DNA from: Candidatus Nitrosocaldus schleperae
Lineage (GTDB): Archaea; Thermoproteota; Nitrososphaeria; Nitrososphaerales; Nitrosocaldaceae
NCBI GenBank assembly: GCA_013538805.1
Contig: JABXGR010000008.1
Span: 1-63,736, forward strand
Direction: 5' to 3'
Length of the DNA stretch: 63,736 nt
Shown: positions 17,099 through 25,279 of the stretch, piece after piece
How the letters are laid out: every line of letters starts with the position of its first letter
How positions within the stretch are numbered: position 1 is the stretch's first letter
Program-made: the position numbers and the translations under genes
The notes under the pieces: model-generated
Told to the model about the DNA's origin: nothing
The model's database searches: none
Seen by the model: only the letters and a program-made list of their open reading frames with translations

Positions 17099-17953
17099 TT
17101 ATTGATTCCTACTTGCTATACTTGCACTTGTGTATAGTGCCTCAAAGAGTCCCTTCAGTTGCGATGCTATATACTCATTCTCAATATAGATGCCAGCATA
17201 GAACTTGCTTGGATTATTAACATTAACAAGTTCTATACCAACATATCTACCATCGAGTATGATGAAGCTGAATGGCACATCCACTACCTTCCTATCCAAC
17301 TTATCTGGATAGAATGGATCTGTGAACATCTTGAACCTCTCAAGTTCATGCCCATTTGCATTCTTCTTGCTCATACCCATATACTCTGCTATATACTTCT
17401 CAACTAGTGCTCTATCAACCAGAACTCTTACATCTACATCCTTTCTATGCAGTTCTATAGCCTTGCTTATTACATGTTCGTTGAAGTACCTAGTTGCATA
17501 CCATGCTTGGTTCTTAACATCCTTCATCTTCTCCTCCAGAAGGTTTATCAAGGTAGCGAAATCTGTTATTAGTCTAGCACTATCATTCTCAACCTTTATC
17601 TGCAGCAACCTGTATATCTCATCCATATCAAACCTCCCACTATCCTTGAGTATATCTGCCATTATCAGCTTCTTTGCATTCCTAACCTGCTCGAATACCA
17701 ACTGTAAGCATCGCTCATAAAGTATCTTTCCCATCGTAGTCTGAACATACTTGCCCTTACTCTTTGTTATGAGTCCAGCATCCATGAGCTGCTTCAGCCT
17801 TGTATAGTACTGCTTCTTGCTCATCCCTAGCCTCTCTGGTGTATCTGTACTTGCATCTATACCCTCTATACTCTCTAGGAATATTGTTAGGGCATCCTGC
17901 TTGGCAAGTATTCCCAGCAACCTGGAAGTTTCCTGAATTATATCATCTTGCAT
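17099..17953 (-). CDS. HTH transcriptional regulator with C-terminal sensor-like domain
   Basis: 284 aa. Residues 1-75 form a winged helix ('RLGMSKKQYYTRLKQLMDAG' then 'LITKSKGKYVQTTMGK'). A helical linker follows, then about 120 residues with alternating strands ('DVRVLVDRALVEKYIAEYMG', 'FSFIILDGRYVGIELVN'), like the degenerate phospholipase-D-like domain of TrmB-type archaeal regulators. It is probably a dimeric repressor or activator; the ligand is unknown. The ATG at 17953 is followed immediately by the HTH. A tRNA-Gly lies upstream. Confidence 0.75.
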   Translation of the reverse strand: MQDDIIQETSRLLGILAKQDALTIFLESIEGIDASTDTPERLGMSKKQYYTRLKQLMDAGLITKSKGKYVQTTMGKILYERCLQLVFEQVRNAKKLIMADILKDSGRFDMDEIYRLLQIKVENDSARLITDFATLINLLEEKMKDVKNQAWYATRYFNEHVISKAIELHRKDVDVRVLVDRALVEKYIAEYMGMSKKNANGHELERFKMFTDPFYPDKLDRKVVDVPFSFIILDGRYVGIELVNVNNPSKFYAGIYIENEYIASQLKGLFEALYTSASIASRNQ

Positions 17954-18066
17954 GCTAAAATATGAGATGAGAACCTTTATAAAGTTAATGTAGAGAGTAA
18001 TATACTACAAGATGATATGATAATGGCTCATTTATAATAGATGCTGCTTGCATAGACCATGAGAGA

Positions 18067-18141
18067 TGCGGTCGGCGGGATTCGAACCCGCGTCGCCGGC
18101 TTGGAAAGCCGATATCCTAGACCAGGCTAGACGACGACCGC
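18067..18141 (-). tRNA. tRNA-Gly (anticodon TCC)
   Basis: 75-nt cloverleaf on the minus strand: acceptor GCGGTCG/CGACCGC, D-arm with CTGGTCTAGGA, anticodon stem around loop TTTCCAA (anticodon TCC, reading GGA/GGG), T-arm CGGG-TTCGAAT-CCCG and discriminator A. CCA is not encoded. No intron is needed to fold it. Confidence 0.95.
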
Positions 18142-18210
18142 ATACCTACCTGAATCACTCATTATTATGCATCTACGTATTAACATTATTATATTATTCT
18201 GTTGTACCTT

Positions 18211-18894
18211 CTAACATATTCCTTGAGCCTTCTCCACCTCATACAGTACCCTTGCTACAACTATATGTGCCTCTAGGCTGTACTTGCTTATGGCTATTGT
18301 ATGATTGAATCTACTCCTTATGGATGTTGAGAATGTACCTTTGGGGAACCCTCCTATAACTATACATGCTCCTTCAATATCCTTAACAATACTTGCCACA
18401 TACTTTGCACTTCCCATCTCACCTAACCTTGAGAGCCCAATCACTGTTGAAGGTCCTATCCTATCTAAGAGTGTCATAAAATCCATATCCTCAACCTTGA
18501 GGAGGTCTCTACTCCCATCTCCTATCCTACCTTTGTTGAATAGATCCTCCATTAGGCCAACGAACCTGTTGTAGTTCTTTGGTAACCTAACATCCTTCTT
18601 GCCTATGCTTATAACCTTATCTGCTATTGTATGTACATATACGCTTAGCATACCCTCATAGTAGAGCGGTATGCTTGTAGCCTCAAGTAATGAGAAGTGC
18701 ACTATATCTGGCCTGCCTCTCTTGTACGTATCCTTAAGGTTGAGCATTGCAGCATGATGGTAACTTCTATCTAGCAGGATCTCTTTGGACTCTTTGCCTA
18801 CCCTCTTAGCATGCTTCTTGATCGCACTATGCCATGCTATCTCCTCTGGTACCAATTCAAGTGAAGCCTCAGCTATTATAAGGGTGATCATCAT
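18211..18894 (-). CDS. nep1: Nep1/Emg1 rRNA pseudouridine N1-methyltransferase
   Basis: 227-aa SPOUT methyltransferase. 'RGRPDIVHFSLLEA', 'YVHTIADKVI', 'RLPKNYNRFVGLMEDLF' and 'VIGGFPKGTFS' are the conserved Nep1 blocks that form the knotted SAM pocket. It methylates the hypermodified pseudouridine of 16S rRNA helix 35 and helps 30S assembly. The gene diverges from the RNase P component 4 gene with essentially no gap, and both act in RNA maturation. The start is ATG 18894 or 18891. Confidence 0.93.
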   Translation of the reverse strand: MMITLIIAEASLELVPEEIAWHSAIKKHAKRVGKESKEILLDRSYHHAAMLNLKDTYKRGRPDIVHFSLLEATSIPLYYEGMLSVYVHTIADKVISIGKKDVRLPKNYNRFVGLMEDLFNKGRIGDGSRDLLKVEDMDFMTLLDRIGPSTVIGLSRLGEMGSAKYVASIVKDIEGACIVIGGFPKGTFSTSIRSRFNHTIAISKYSLEAHIVVARVLYEVEKAQGIC

Positions 18895-18900
18895 AGCATC

Positions 18901-19242
18901 ACTATCACAGCAGCAGCAAGAAGGAAGAGGAGTAGGTGGTTAAAGAAGGATATTGCGAGGCAGAGGATAGAGATACTCCTAAGGAATGTCCTGGATACTG
19001 CAAAGTATGACCTTGCTCTAGCAGAGAAGCAGGCTATGCTCATAAGGAGGATAAGCATGAGGTATAGGATAAGGTTACCGTATGAGATAAGACAACTGTT
19101 CTGCAAAAGGTGCAAGAGGCTTATAATACCAGGGCTTACATCTAGGGTAAGGATAGGTAGATCAAGCATAAGGGCTATACGCATAACATGTCTGCACTGC
19201 AACCATGTGTACAGGAAGATCATAGCAAGGGAGCATAAATGA
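18901..19242 (+). CDS. rnp4: RNase P protein component 4 (Rpp21), start codon unclear
   Basis: The C-terminal half has the zinc ribbon CKRC...CLHC with 'LIIPGLTSRVRIG', diagnostic of archaeal Rpp21/Rpr2, which supports tRNA 5' processing with RNase P RNA. The first ATG in frame is 19036, but the frame stays open upstream and encodes 'SRWLKKDIARQRIEILL', which matches the family's N-terminal helix. That helix is needed for binding, so the real protein starts near 18901-18930, yet no ATG, GTG or TTG exists there in frame (an in-frame TGA lies at 18862). The coordinate 18901 is approximate. A rare start codon or a base error is possible. Confidence 0.8.
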   Translation, partial: TITAAARRKRSRWLKKDIARQRIEILLRNVLDTAKYDLALAEKQAMLIRRISMRYRIRLPYEIRQLFCKRCKRLIIPGLTSRVRIGRSSIRAIRITCLHCNHVYRKIIAREHK

Positions 19243-19366
19243 AGGTTCTGAGCATAATCTGGATTGATTGATAGGTTAAGATCAAATTGAATCAATAATA
19301 TCAATCAGCATAACCAGCATTTGACTAGACTAAGCATATATAACAGTGGTTGAGTAGGTAATGTGT

Positions 19367-19822
19367 ATGGTTAATGCATACTATGTACCTGCAGACAGGC
19401 TTATAGCAAGGCTAGCTGCTACTCTCAAGCAAGATCAGAATATAGTGCCTCCACCATGGGCAAAGTTCGTTAAGACTGGATGCCATGCTATGAGGCCACC
19501 ATATGATATGGACTGGTGGTACGTTAGATGTGCCTCCTTGTTAAGGAAGATATACATACATGGACCCATAGGCTTATCTGATCTCAGATCAGAGTATGGA
19601 GGGAGGCAGAGGAGGGGCTCAAGTCCATCCCATCATAGGGATGCTGGAGGCGCTATAATAAGGAATGCACTACACCAACTTGAGCAGGCAGGGTATGTTG
19701 TGAAGATACCTGGCAAGGGTAGAGTGCTTACAAGCAAGGGCATGAGCCTTGTGGATAGCACTGCAAAGGATATCTTCGATGAACTGGTCAAGGTTGTGCC
19801 AGAGTTGAGCAAGTATGCTTGA
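19367..19822 (+). CDS. rps19e: Ribosomal protein S19e
   Basis: 151 aa, normal for S19e, a small-subunit protein found only in archaea and eukaryotes. 'VPADRLIARLAATLK', 'WAKFVKTGCHAMRPP', 'WWYVRCASLLRKIYIHGPIG' and 'LEQAGYVV' are conserved blocks. The start MVNAYYVPAD aligns with the usual MAxVYDVPAD, so ATG 19367 is preferred to ATG 19361. A clear TATA box, CATATATAA, lies at 19335-19343. The PDCD5-like gene follows after 41 bp, the typical archaeal neighbour pair. Confidence 0.96.
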   Translation: MVNAYYVPADRLIARLAATLKQDQNIVPPPWAKFVKTGCHAMRPPYDMDWWYVRCASLLRKIYIHGPIGLSDLRSEYGGRQRRGSSPSHHRDAGGAIIRNALHQLEQAGYVVKIPGKGRVLTSKGMSLVDSTAKDIFDELVKVVPELSKYA

Positions 19823-19863
19823 TGGTGTGAAGATGAGTGAGTGAGATGGGGTGAGGATAGGTT

Positions 19864-20145
19864 ATGGCTCAATACGATAACAGGAGCGAGGATGAGAGGG
19901 CAAAGGAGATGGAGATGAGGCTAATTCGTGAGCGCCTGCTAAGGACGCTACTAACCACAGAAGCAAGGCAGAGGCTAACAAACCTCAAGATGGTTAAGCC
20001 TGATCTTGCCAAGGCTGTAGAGGATTACATAATAGCCATGGGCTCACAGGGGAGGATAGGCAGAGCATTAACTGATGAGGAGTTGAAGAGGCTACTCCTC
20101 CAGATACAGCAACCAAGGCGTGAATTCAGGATAAACTACAAGTAA
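19864..20145 (+). CDS. PDCD5-like DNA-binding protein
   Basis: 93 aa, helical, highly charged N-terminus, with 'LLTTEARQRLTNLKMVKPDLA' and 'EDYIIAMGSQGRI', the conserved core of the archaeal/eukaryotic PDCD5 (TFAR19, MTH1615) family. Archaeal members bind DNA or ribosomes non-specifically; the exact role is not settled. It sits 41 bp after S19e and is probably cotranscribed with it. Confidence 0.9.
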   Translation: MAQYDNRSEDERAKEMEMRLIRERLLRTLLTTEARQRLTNLKMVKPDLAKAVEDYIIAMGSQGRIGRALTDEELKRLLLQIQQPRREFRINYK

Positions 20146-20259
20146 TAGCATCATCATTATCATTACTATTGGCATCTATCTCTTACTAGCATCTATCTTT
20201 GCTATATCATTTAGGATGGGATCAATATTTAATAGCAATTATATCTAGTATGATATAGC

Positions 20260-20901
20260 ATGGTAAGGGCAATAGATCTAACAAGGACTATAGAGTATGA
20301 TATGCCAGTATTCGAGCAGAGGATAAGACCAACGCTCATACCATGGACTAGGCTTGATATACATGGCTATGATCTAGAACTAATCTTCATGAGTACTCAT
20401 ACTGGCACTCATATGGATGCACCATCTCACTTCAGCAAGGGCATGAGCGTGGATGAGATTCCATTAAATGTACTTGTAAGCAATGCAATACTTGTTGAGG
20501 TTAAGAAGTGTGGGAAGGAGTACATCTATAGGGAGGATCTGGCTAGCAGGTTGGAGCATTACACTCTAAAGGGTAAGAGTATTATAATCTCAACTGGTTG
20601 GGAGCATAAATGGAAGAGTACAAACTACCTTAGCGATAACCCTGGATTGAGTAGAGATGCAGCAGAGTATCTAGTTGAGAATGGGGTTATCCTTGTTGGT
20701 ATAGATACTGCAAACATAGACCATCCAGATGATAAAAGCTTTACTGTGCATAGAGTGTTACTCCCAAATAACGTGCCCATAGTTGAGAACCTGTGCAACC
20801 TTGATGCTATAAATAGTAAGGAGTTCAGGTTCATAGCATCACCATTGAAGATCAAGGGTTCTACAGGATCCCCTGTAAGGGCTATTGCATTACTTGATTG
20901 A
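20260..20901 (+). CDS. Cyclase-family metal-dependent hydrolase (KynB-like)
   Basis: 213 aa with the family metal site HTGTHMDAPSHF (about residues 47-58) and a later 'GIDTANIDHPDD'. Members include kynurenine formamidase (KynB), isatin hydrolase and some with unknown roles. There is no tryptophan-degradation gene near, so the substrate is open. Start ATG 20260, with TATA-like AATATTTAATAG at about 20224-20235. It converges on the AmrS gene, separated by 24 bp of tetranucleotide repeat. Confidence 0.85.
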   Translation: MVRAIDLTRTIEYDMPVFEQRIRPTLIPWTRLDIHGYDLELIFMSTHTGTHMDAPSHFSKGMSVDEIPLNVLVSNAILVEVKKCGKEYIYREDLASRLEHYTLKGKSIIISTGWEHKWKSTNYLSDNPGLSRDAAEYLVENGVILVGIDTANIDHPDDKSFTVHRVLLPNNVPIVENLCNLDAINSKEFRFIASPLKIKGSTGSPVRAIALLD

Positions 20902-20931
20902 TTGATTGATGAATGAATGAATGAATTACAT
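20892..20931. repeat. TGAT/GAAT tetranucleotide tract at a convergent junction
   Basis: TTGATTGATTGATTGATG followed by AATGAATGAATGAATT. The tract begins inside the last codons of the cyclase gene, runs through its stop codon at 20901 and ends inside the stop region of the convergent AmrS gene. It is the cleanest tetranucleotide array in the window. Confidence 0.85.
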
Positions 20932-21996
20932 TATGAAGTGGAACCTCTTCCTATAAGCATTCTTGCTCAATCTTCCTATTATTGGTATTGGATAGCTACA
21001 GAAGATGCACCTATTATGCTCATCAAGATTCCAAGCTGTTATGTTGTAACCAAACCTTCCCACAACTATGTTACTACATTCAGGACAGTAAGTGCTCTCA
21101 TATTTATGCCCTGGTACATTCCCTATGTACACATACCTTAACCCTTCTGCCCTTGCTATATCATAATGCTTCTCAAGCGTCTCCACAGGTGTGTAAGGAA
21201 GGTCCATCATCTTGTAGTCTGGATGGAATCTTAGGAAGTGCAATGGTACATCTGGTCCAAGTTCATCATGTACAAACCTTGCTAACCTTCTAGCAGCATC
21301 AAGATCATCCCCAACCCTTGGCACTATAAGATCTGTTATCTCAACATGTATGCTAGTCCTATCCCTAATCTCTCTAAGGGTATCGAATACTGGCTGAGCA
21401 TCTGGTATGCCTATGTAGCGCCTAACGAACTTGGTCTCCCCACTCCCTTTGAAGTCAACGGTTATGCAATCAAGGAACTCCTTCATCATGCTAACTGTTT
21501 CAGGTGTATCATAGCCATTGGATACAAATATGTTGAATATGCCCTTGCTCCTTGCTATAACCCCAACATCCCTTGCATACTCTATGAATATAGTAGGCTG
21601 GTTATAGGTATATGCTATGCCCTCGCATCCATAGTATAGTGCTTGTTCAACAACCTGCTCTGGGCTCATCTCTATACCTTCTATCTTCCTCCTCTGGCTT
21701 ATATCGTAGTTCTGGCAGTACTGGCAGAGCCAGTTGCAGCCTGTTGTTGCTATAGAGTATATCATGCTACCAGGATGGTAATGGATGACTGGTTTCTTCT
21801 CTATAGGGTCTATCTGACCTGCTATTATCCTACCATATACGAAGAGGTAGAGTCTACCCCCTATGTTGCCCCTTATCCCACATAACCCTATCTTGCCCTC
21901 TGGTATTGAGCAGTACCTTGCACATGCTGTACACCTTACCCTGCCTCCCTTATCTCTTGTGTAGAGTACTGCTTCCTTACCTATAACCTGTTGCAC
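20926..21996 (-). CDS. amrS: AmmeMemoRadiSam-system radical SAM enzyme AmrS
   Basis: 356 aa. The radical-SAM cluster motif CNWLCQYC (C87, C91, C94) follows an N-terminal CxxC...C zinc-like segment (CTACARYC, GLCGI), and a C-terminal CPEC...CIFC pair closes the protein. 'GIAYTYNQPTIFIEYARD' and 'FLRFHPDYKM' are typical of AmrS (PflA-like), known from genomes together with AmmeMemo proteins; its reaction is not established. The start is GTG 21996; the preceding in-frame region offers no better codon. No AMMECR1 or Memo gene is within this window. Confidence 0.85.
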   Translation of the reverse strand: MQQVIGKEAVLYTRDKGGRVRCTACARYCSIPEGKIGLCGIRGNIGGRLYLFVYGRIIAGQIDPIEKKPVIHYHPGSMIYSIATTGCNWLCQYCQNYDISQRRKIEGIEMSPEQVVEQALYYGCEGIAYTYNQPTIFIEYARDVGVIARSKGIFNIFVSNGYDTPETVSMMKEFLDCITVDFKGSGETKFVRRYIGIPDAQPVFDTLREIRDRTSIHVEITDLIVPRVGDDLDAARRLARFVHDELGPDVPLHFLRFHPDYKMMDLPYTPVETLEKHYDIARAEGLRYVYIGNVPGHKYESTYCPECSNIVVGRFGYNITAWNLDEHNRCIFCSYPIPIIGRLSKNAYRKRFHFIM

Positions 21997-22100
21997 ATAT
22001 ATTATTCACCATCATGGAATATTAGGTTATTGGTTCTCCCTCCCCTTCCTCTCCCCTTGTCTGAATAAGGTTAATAACAGCACATTGGTTTGTAATCTGT

Positions 22101-22610
22101 ATGGGCAGGATAGGAGATATTGCAAGAAGAGTACATGGTAGGATCTTTGGTAGACCTCATAACTTCTCATGGGTTATAGATGGTCTACTTGCTGGTAGTG
22201 CAAAACCTATGTCTATGCAGGAGATGGAATGGGTTAAGCAGGTAGGCATAAAGAGTATACTCAGCGTTATAGAGGAGCCATTACCAGATGAGTGGTTGGA
22301 TGGTATCAACTACCTCCACATTCCAACGCTAGACTACACTGCTCCTGATGTAGAGGATATGGATAGGGCTGTTGAGTTCATAAACTCATCCATAAGGGCT
22401 GGTAAGCCTGTGATGGTGCATTGTGCTGCAGGAAAGGGCAGGACAGGAACAGTGTTAGCAGCATACCTCATCAAGTATGAAGGGTTGAGTGCTCTTGAAT
22501 CCATAAGCAGGATAAGGAGTATGAGACCAGGCTCGATACAGAGTAGTAGCCAGGAGATGGCCCTTGTACTATATGAGAGATACCTTAGGGTTAATAAGAA
22601 CAAAGTGTAA
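22101..22610 (+). CDS. Dual-specificity protein phosphatase
   Basis: 169 aa. The phosphatase loop HCAAGKGRTG gives the nucleophile C108 and arginine R114; D78 in 'TLDYTAPD' is the likely general acid. The size and layout match archaeal dual-specificity/Cdc14-like phosphatases that remove phosphate from Tyr or Ser/Thr. Start ATG 22101; a TATA-like AAGGTTAATAAC lies at about 22068-22079. No kinase is adjacent. Confidence 0.9.
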   Translation: MGRIGDIARRVHGRIFGRPHNFSWVIDGLLAGSAKPMSMQEMEWVKQVGIKSILSVIEEPLPDEWLDGINYLHIPTLDYTAPDVEDMDRAVEFINSSIRAGKPVMVHCAAGKGRTGTVLAAYLIKYEGLSALESISRIRSMRPGSIQSSSQEMALVLYERYLRVNKNKV

Positions 22611-22651
22611 AGATGAGAATCTATCTAATTAACTACCTTCTCTATCTCTAA

Positions 22652-22873
22652 CTACTCTGGCACAGATTCTGTAACGAGCCTACCATTCTCTACCCTAATG
22701 AAGAGGTATCTGTTATCCTTGAATATCAGTATCAGTTCATCTTCCTTCTCCTCAACATCCATCAACTCCTGCCCCCTTATACCATCGTACTTTGCCATAC
22801 CAACCAACCAGCCAACAGAACCTATTCCTTCCTTTATTATATAGATTATCTTACTGGATCTCAAGCCTAACAT
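22652..22873 (-). CDS. Small conserved-looking hypothetical protein
   Basis: 73 aa from ATG 22873, which lies 23 bp inside the end of the upstream gene. An internal ATG at 22798 would give 47 aa and has a TATA-like ATCTATATAAT upstream (about 22842-22852), so the short form is equally possible. The core 'EEKEDELILIFKDNRYLF' looks like a small beta-hairpin protein. No family recognised. Confidence 0.55.
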   Translation of the reverse strand: MLGLRSSKIIYIIKEGIGSVGWLVGMAKYDGIRGQELMDVEEKEDELILIFKDNRYLFIRVENGRLVTESVPE

Positions 22874-23399
22874 TATTGGATCTAGCGGTTAGCATATCTG
22901 CCTCAGCATAAACATGTTTACCCCATTCAGCACTAACCTCAGCAAATATATCATGCTTACCCTTGCCAAGCATGGATGGCATGATCTCAATCCTCCTATG
23001 CACATCGAAGAGGAGTGATCTAGCCTCATCCTCATCCCTAGGTAGTATGGAGTCCTGATCAGCAACTATCATTACCCATACCTTCTTCTCTGGGGGATAT
23101 GGCTGCATAGTAGGGTCTCTACTCCAGTATATCGATGCCTTCCTCACAAATGTTATAGGCTCAACTATATCCTTGCTTGTTAGGGAACCCTCCTTCTTTA
23201 TACTTATAGCATACTTTATCCTGAAGAGGTTATCATGGTGCTCATAAGCATCCAGCCATCTCTCCTTGGTGAACAGCTCCCTTATTCTACCATCTATCCT
23301 GAACCTTAAATCTAGTACGATAGGCTTATCTCTAGTACTTGATGCATCAAGGATCACATCCCTTATCATACTCATGGGATTGTAAGTATCATACATCAA
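22851..23399 (-). CDS. Hypothetical protein
   Basis: 182 aa, soluble, mixed alpha/beta, with strands 'KPIVLDLRFRIDG' and 'KVWVMIVADQD', an arginine/aspartate-rich middle and no Cys. I do not recognise it. It is followed by an overlapping small gene, suggesting a two-gene transcript, and lies divergent to rpoL. Confidence 0.65.
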   Translation of the reverse strand: MMYDTYNPMSMIRDVILDASSTRDKPIVLDLRFRIDGRIRELFTKERWLDAYEHHDNLFRIKYAISIKKEGSLTSKDIVEPITFVRKASIYWSRDPTMQPYPPEKKVWVMIVADQDSILPRDEDEARSLLFDVHRRIEIMPSMLGKGKHDIFAEVSAEWGKHVYAEADMLTARSNNVRLEIQ

Positions 23400-23483
23400 T
23401 TTTATTCATTTCTATCCCCTTCTCTAACCATATCATTCTTACTGCACAAGGTATTTATCTTTGATGAGGGTAAGAGTGTGATA

Positions 23484-23822
23484 ATGGTTATGATGGAGGT
23501 AAGCCTGATAGAGCGGGATGAGAAAGGGGTAACCATCAAGGTTAAGCAAGAGGATATCTCTGTACTCAACATACTCCAGCATGAGATAGCAAAGCATGAG
23601 AGCGTTGATATAGTAGGGGTAGCACAAAGGCACTATCTTATACCTGAATATGAGTTTAGGGTTAGTATGAAGCATAAGGATGATGATCCATTCAAGATGA
23701 TAGCAGAAGCAGTAGAGAGTGCACTAAATGTGGTAAGGGCTATGAAGGAAGAGGTGAGAAGCAAGGTTAGCAGTAGTAGCAGTAGTAGTAGCAACAGTAA
23801 TAGTAGTAACAGTAATACATAA
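23484..23822 (+). CDS. rpoL: RNA polymerase subunit L (Rpb11-like) with Ser/Asn tail
   Basis: 112 aa. 'DISVLNILQHEIAKHESVDI', 'YLIPEYEFRV' and 'DPFKMIAEAVESA' are the Rpb11/Rpc19-like dimerisation fold that pairs with subunit D in polymerase assembly. The family usually ends after the long helix, about 90-95 residues. Here an AGY/AAY trinucleotide tract at 23769-23818 adds about 17 Ser/Asn residues. Several in-frame starts (GTG 23478; ATG 23484, 23490, 23493) are possible. TFS follows 26 bp later, a sensible transcription pair. Confidence 0.9.
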   Translation: MVMMEVSLIERDEKGVTIKVKQEDISVLNILQHEIAKHESVDIVGVAQRHYLIPEYEFRVSMKHKDDDPFKMIAEAVESALNVVRAMKEEVRSKVSSSSSSSSNSNSSNSNT

Positions 23823-23848
23823 TTGCAGAGATGCAGGTGGTAAGTAGC

Positions 23849-24181
23849 ATGCGCTTCTGCCCCAATTGTAGTACACGTCTTGTACAGAGTAAGGGTAATG
23901 ATGGTACCATACATCTAATCTGTAGGAAGTGCGGTTACGATGAGATAGCTAGAAACCCATCTACAAGCACATCTAAGATCAGAGAGGAGAAGCCCCTCAT
24001 CCAGGTGGTTGGGGAGGAAGAGGCAGATATATCAGTTATGCCAACCATAAAGATCACATGCCCTAAATGTAGTCATGATACTGCTGTATGGTGGATGCTC
24101 CAGACTAGGAGTGCTGATGAACCAACTACACAATTCTACAGATGCGTCAAGTGCAACCATACATGGAGACACTATGCTTAG
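23849..24181 (+). CDS. tfs: Transcription factor S (TFIIS-like)
   Basis: 110 aa with two zinc ribbons: CPNCS...CRKCG at the N-terminus (RPB9-like) and CPKC...CVKC at the C-terminus. The C-terminal ribbon has 'TRSADEPTTQFYRC'; the acidic DE pair is the one that enters the polymerase funnel to stimulate transcript cleavage. TFS rescues backtracked polymerase. Start ATG 23849 gives the usual MRFCPNC N-terminus; ATG 23831 would add six residues. Probably cotranscribed with rpoL. Confidence 0.93.
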   Translation: MRFCPNCSTRLVQSKGNDGTIHLICRKCGYDEIARNPSTSTSKIREEKPLIQVVGEEEADISVMPTIKITCPKCSHDTAVWWMLQTRSADEPTTQFYRCVKCNHTWRHYA

Positions 24182-24335
24182 CATGAGATACTGCTGATCA
24201 ATGATCATAAACTCCACCATCACCACTATCATCATCCTCCCTCCTCCAACAACGATCTGATCAATAATCATTATCAATGATATCATAATCTTCAACTGTA
24301 AAGGTTTAATTGCCCTTGATTGGTTTACATACTAG

Positions 24336-25184
24336 ATGCTAATAGCAAAGAGCAAGAGTGCAGAGGAATGGAAGACCATAGTATCTGCAATAAGTACTAT
24401 AGTTGAGGAGGCTACATTTGAGGCTACAAGCGAGGGTATATCGTTCAGAGGTATGGACCCTAGCCATGTTGCACTCATAGATGTGCAGTTGCTCAACTCT
24501 GCATTTGAATACTATAGGTGTGATGGTAGCATAAGGTTCGCTGTTAGGGTAGATGAGTTCCTCAAGTTACTCAAGAGAGCAGGAAAGGATGATAGTATAG
24601 AGGTTAGCATAGGGAGTACAGGTGCTGTTGCTGAGGGTGAGGGTGAGGGTGAGAGCAATATGGAGAGAGGGGAGGAGGTTACAGCAGCAGAAGAGAAGGA
24701 GATGGTTGCTCTTGCCTCTGATGAGAATACGCTCTCTATAAGGATGGTTAACAACTACACAAGGCAATACAAGATGAGGTTGATAGAGAGTACTTCTAGT
24801 TCAACACCATTACCAAAGATAAGCTTCAACACTAAGGTGGTTATGAAGATGGCTCAATTCGTTGAGGCATTGAAGGATGTAGAGATAGTATCAGATTACA
24901 TAACGATGAGATGTGATGGTAATACGTTGCAGTTGATAGGCAAGGGGGATAGTGGAGATGCTTTGATAACATTCAAAAAGGGAGATGAGGGGGTAGAGGA
25001 GATTAGTAGTAATGGGGAGAGCAGTGCTACTTATAGCCTAGAGTACCTTGGGAGCATAGTTAAGGCAGTTGATAATGCAGAGAACATTGTTATAGAGTAC
25101 TCTACAAGGATGCCTTTGAGGCTTGAGTTCAAGATGCCTTTATGCAGGATATACTTCTACCTTGCACCAAGGGTTGAGGGCTGA
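24336..25184 (+). CDS. pcn: PCNA sliding clamp with an acidic insertion
   Basis: 282 aa; archaeal PCNA is about 245-250. The N-terminal 'GISFRGMDPSHVALIDVQL' and the C-terminal 'RIYFYLAPRVEG' are clear PCNA blocks (ring-forming clamp that holds DNA polymerase, ligase and FEN1). The excess is mainly one insertion of about 28 residues near positions 95-123, rich in Glu/Gly and starting with a GGTGAG repeat (24636-24652). It falls in a loop late in the first domain. Start ATG 24336 follows a TATA-like GGTTTAATTG at about 24303-24312. Confidence 0.95.
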   Translation: MLIAKSKSAEEWKTIVSAISTIVEEATFEATSEGISFRGMDPSHVALIDVQLLNSAFEYYRCDGSIRFAVRVDEFLKLLKRAGKDDSIEVSIGSTGAVAEGEGEGESNMERGEEVTAAEEKEMVALASDENTLSIRMVNNYTRQYKMRLIESTSSSTPLPKISFNTKVVMKMAQFVEALKDVEIVSDYITMRCDGNTLQLIGKGDSGDALITFKKGDEGVEEISSNGESSATYSLEYLGSIVKAVDNAENIVIEYSTRMPLRLEFKMPLCRIYFYLAPRVEG

Positions 25185-25279
25185 TAGATGATGATAACTA
25201 ACTAATTATAAACAGCAATTATTATGAAGCAACCAAGGTAAAGAATTTAAGCAGATCATCTCTAGCATTAACGATCCCT

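Noticed and set aside
23633-23914. Poly-Leu minus-strand ORF opposite rpoL
   Set aside because: Antisense shadow of the Ser/Asn triplet tract; no start signal or homology.
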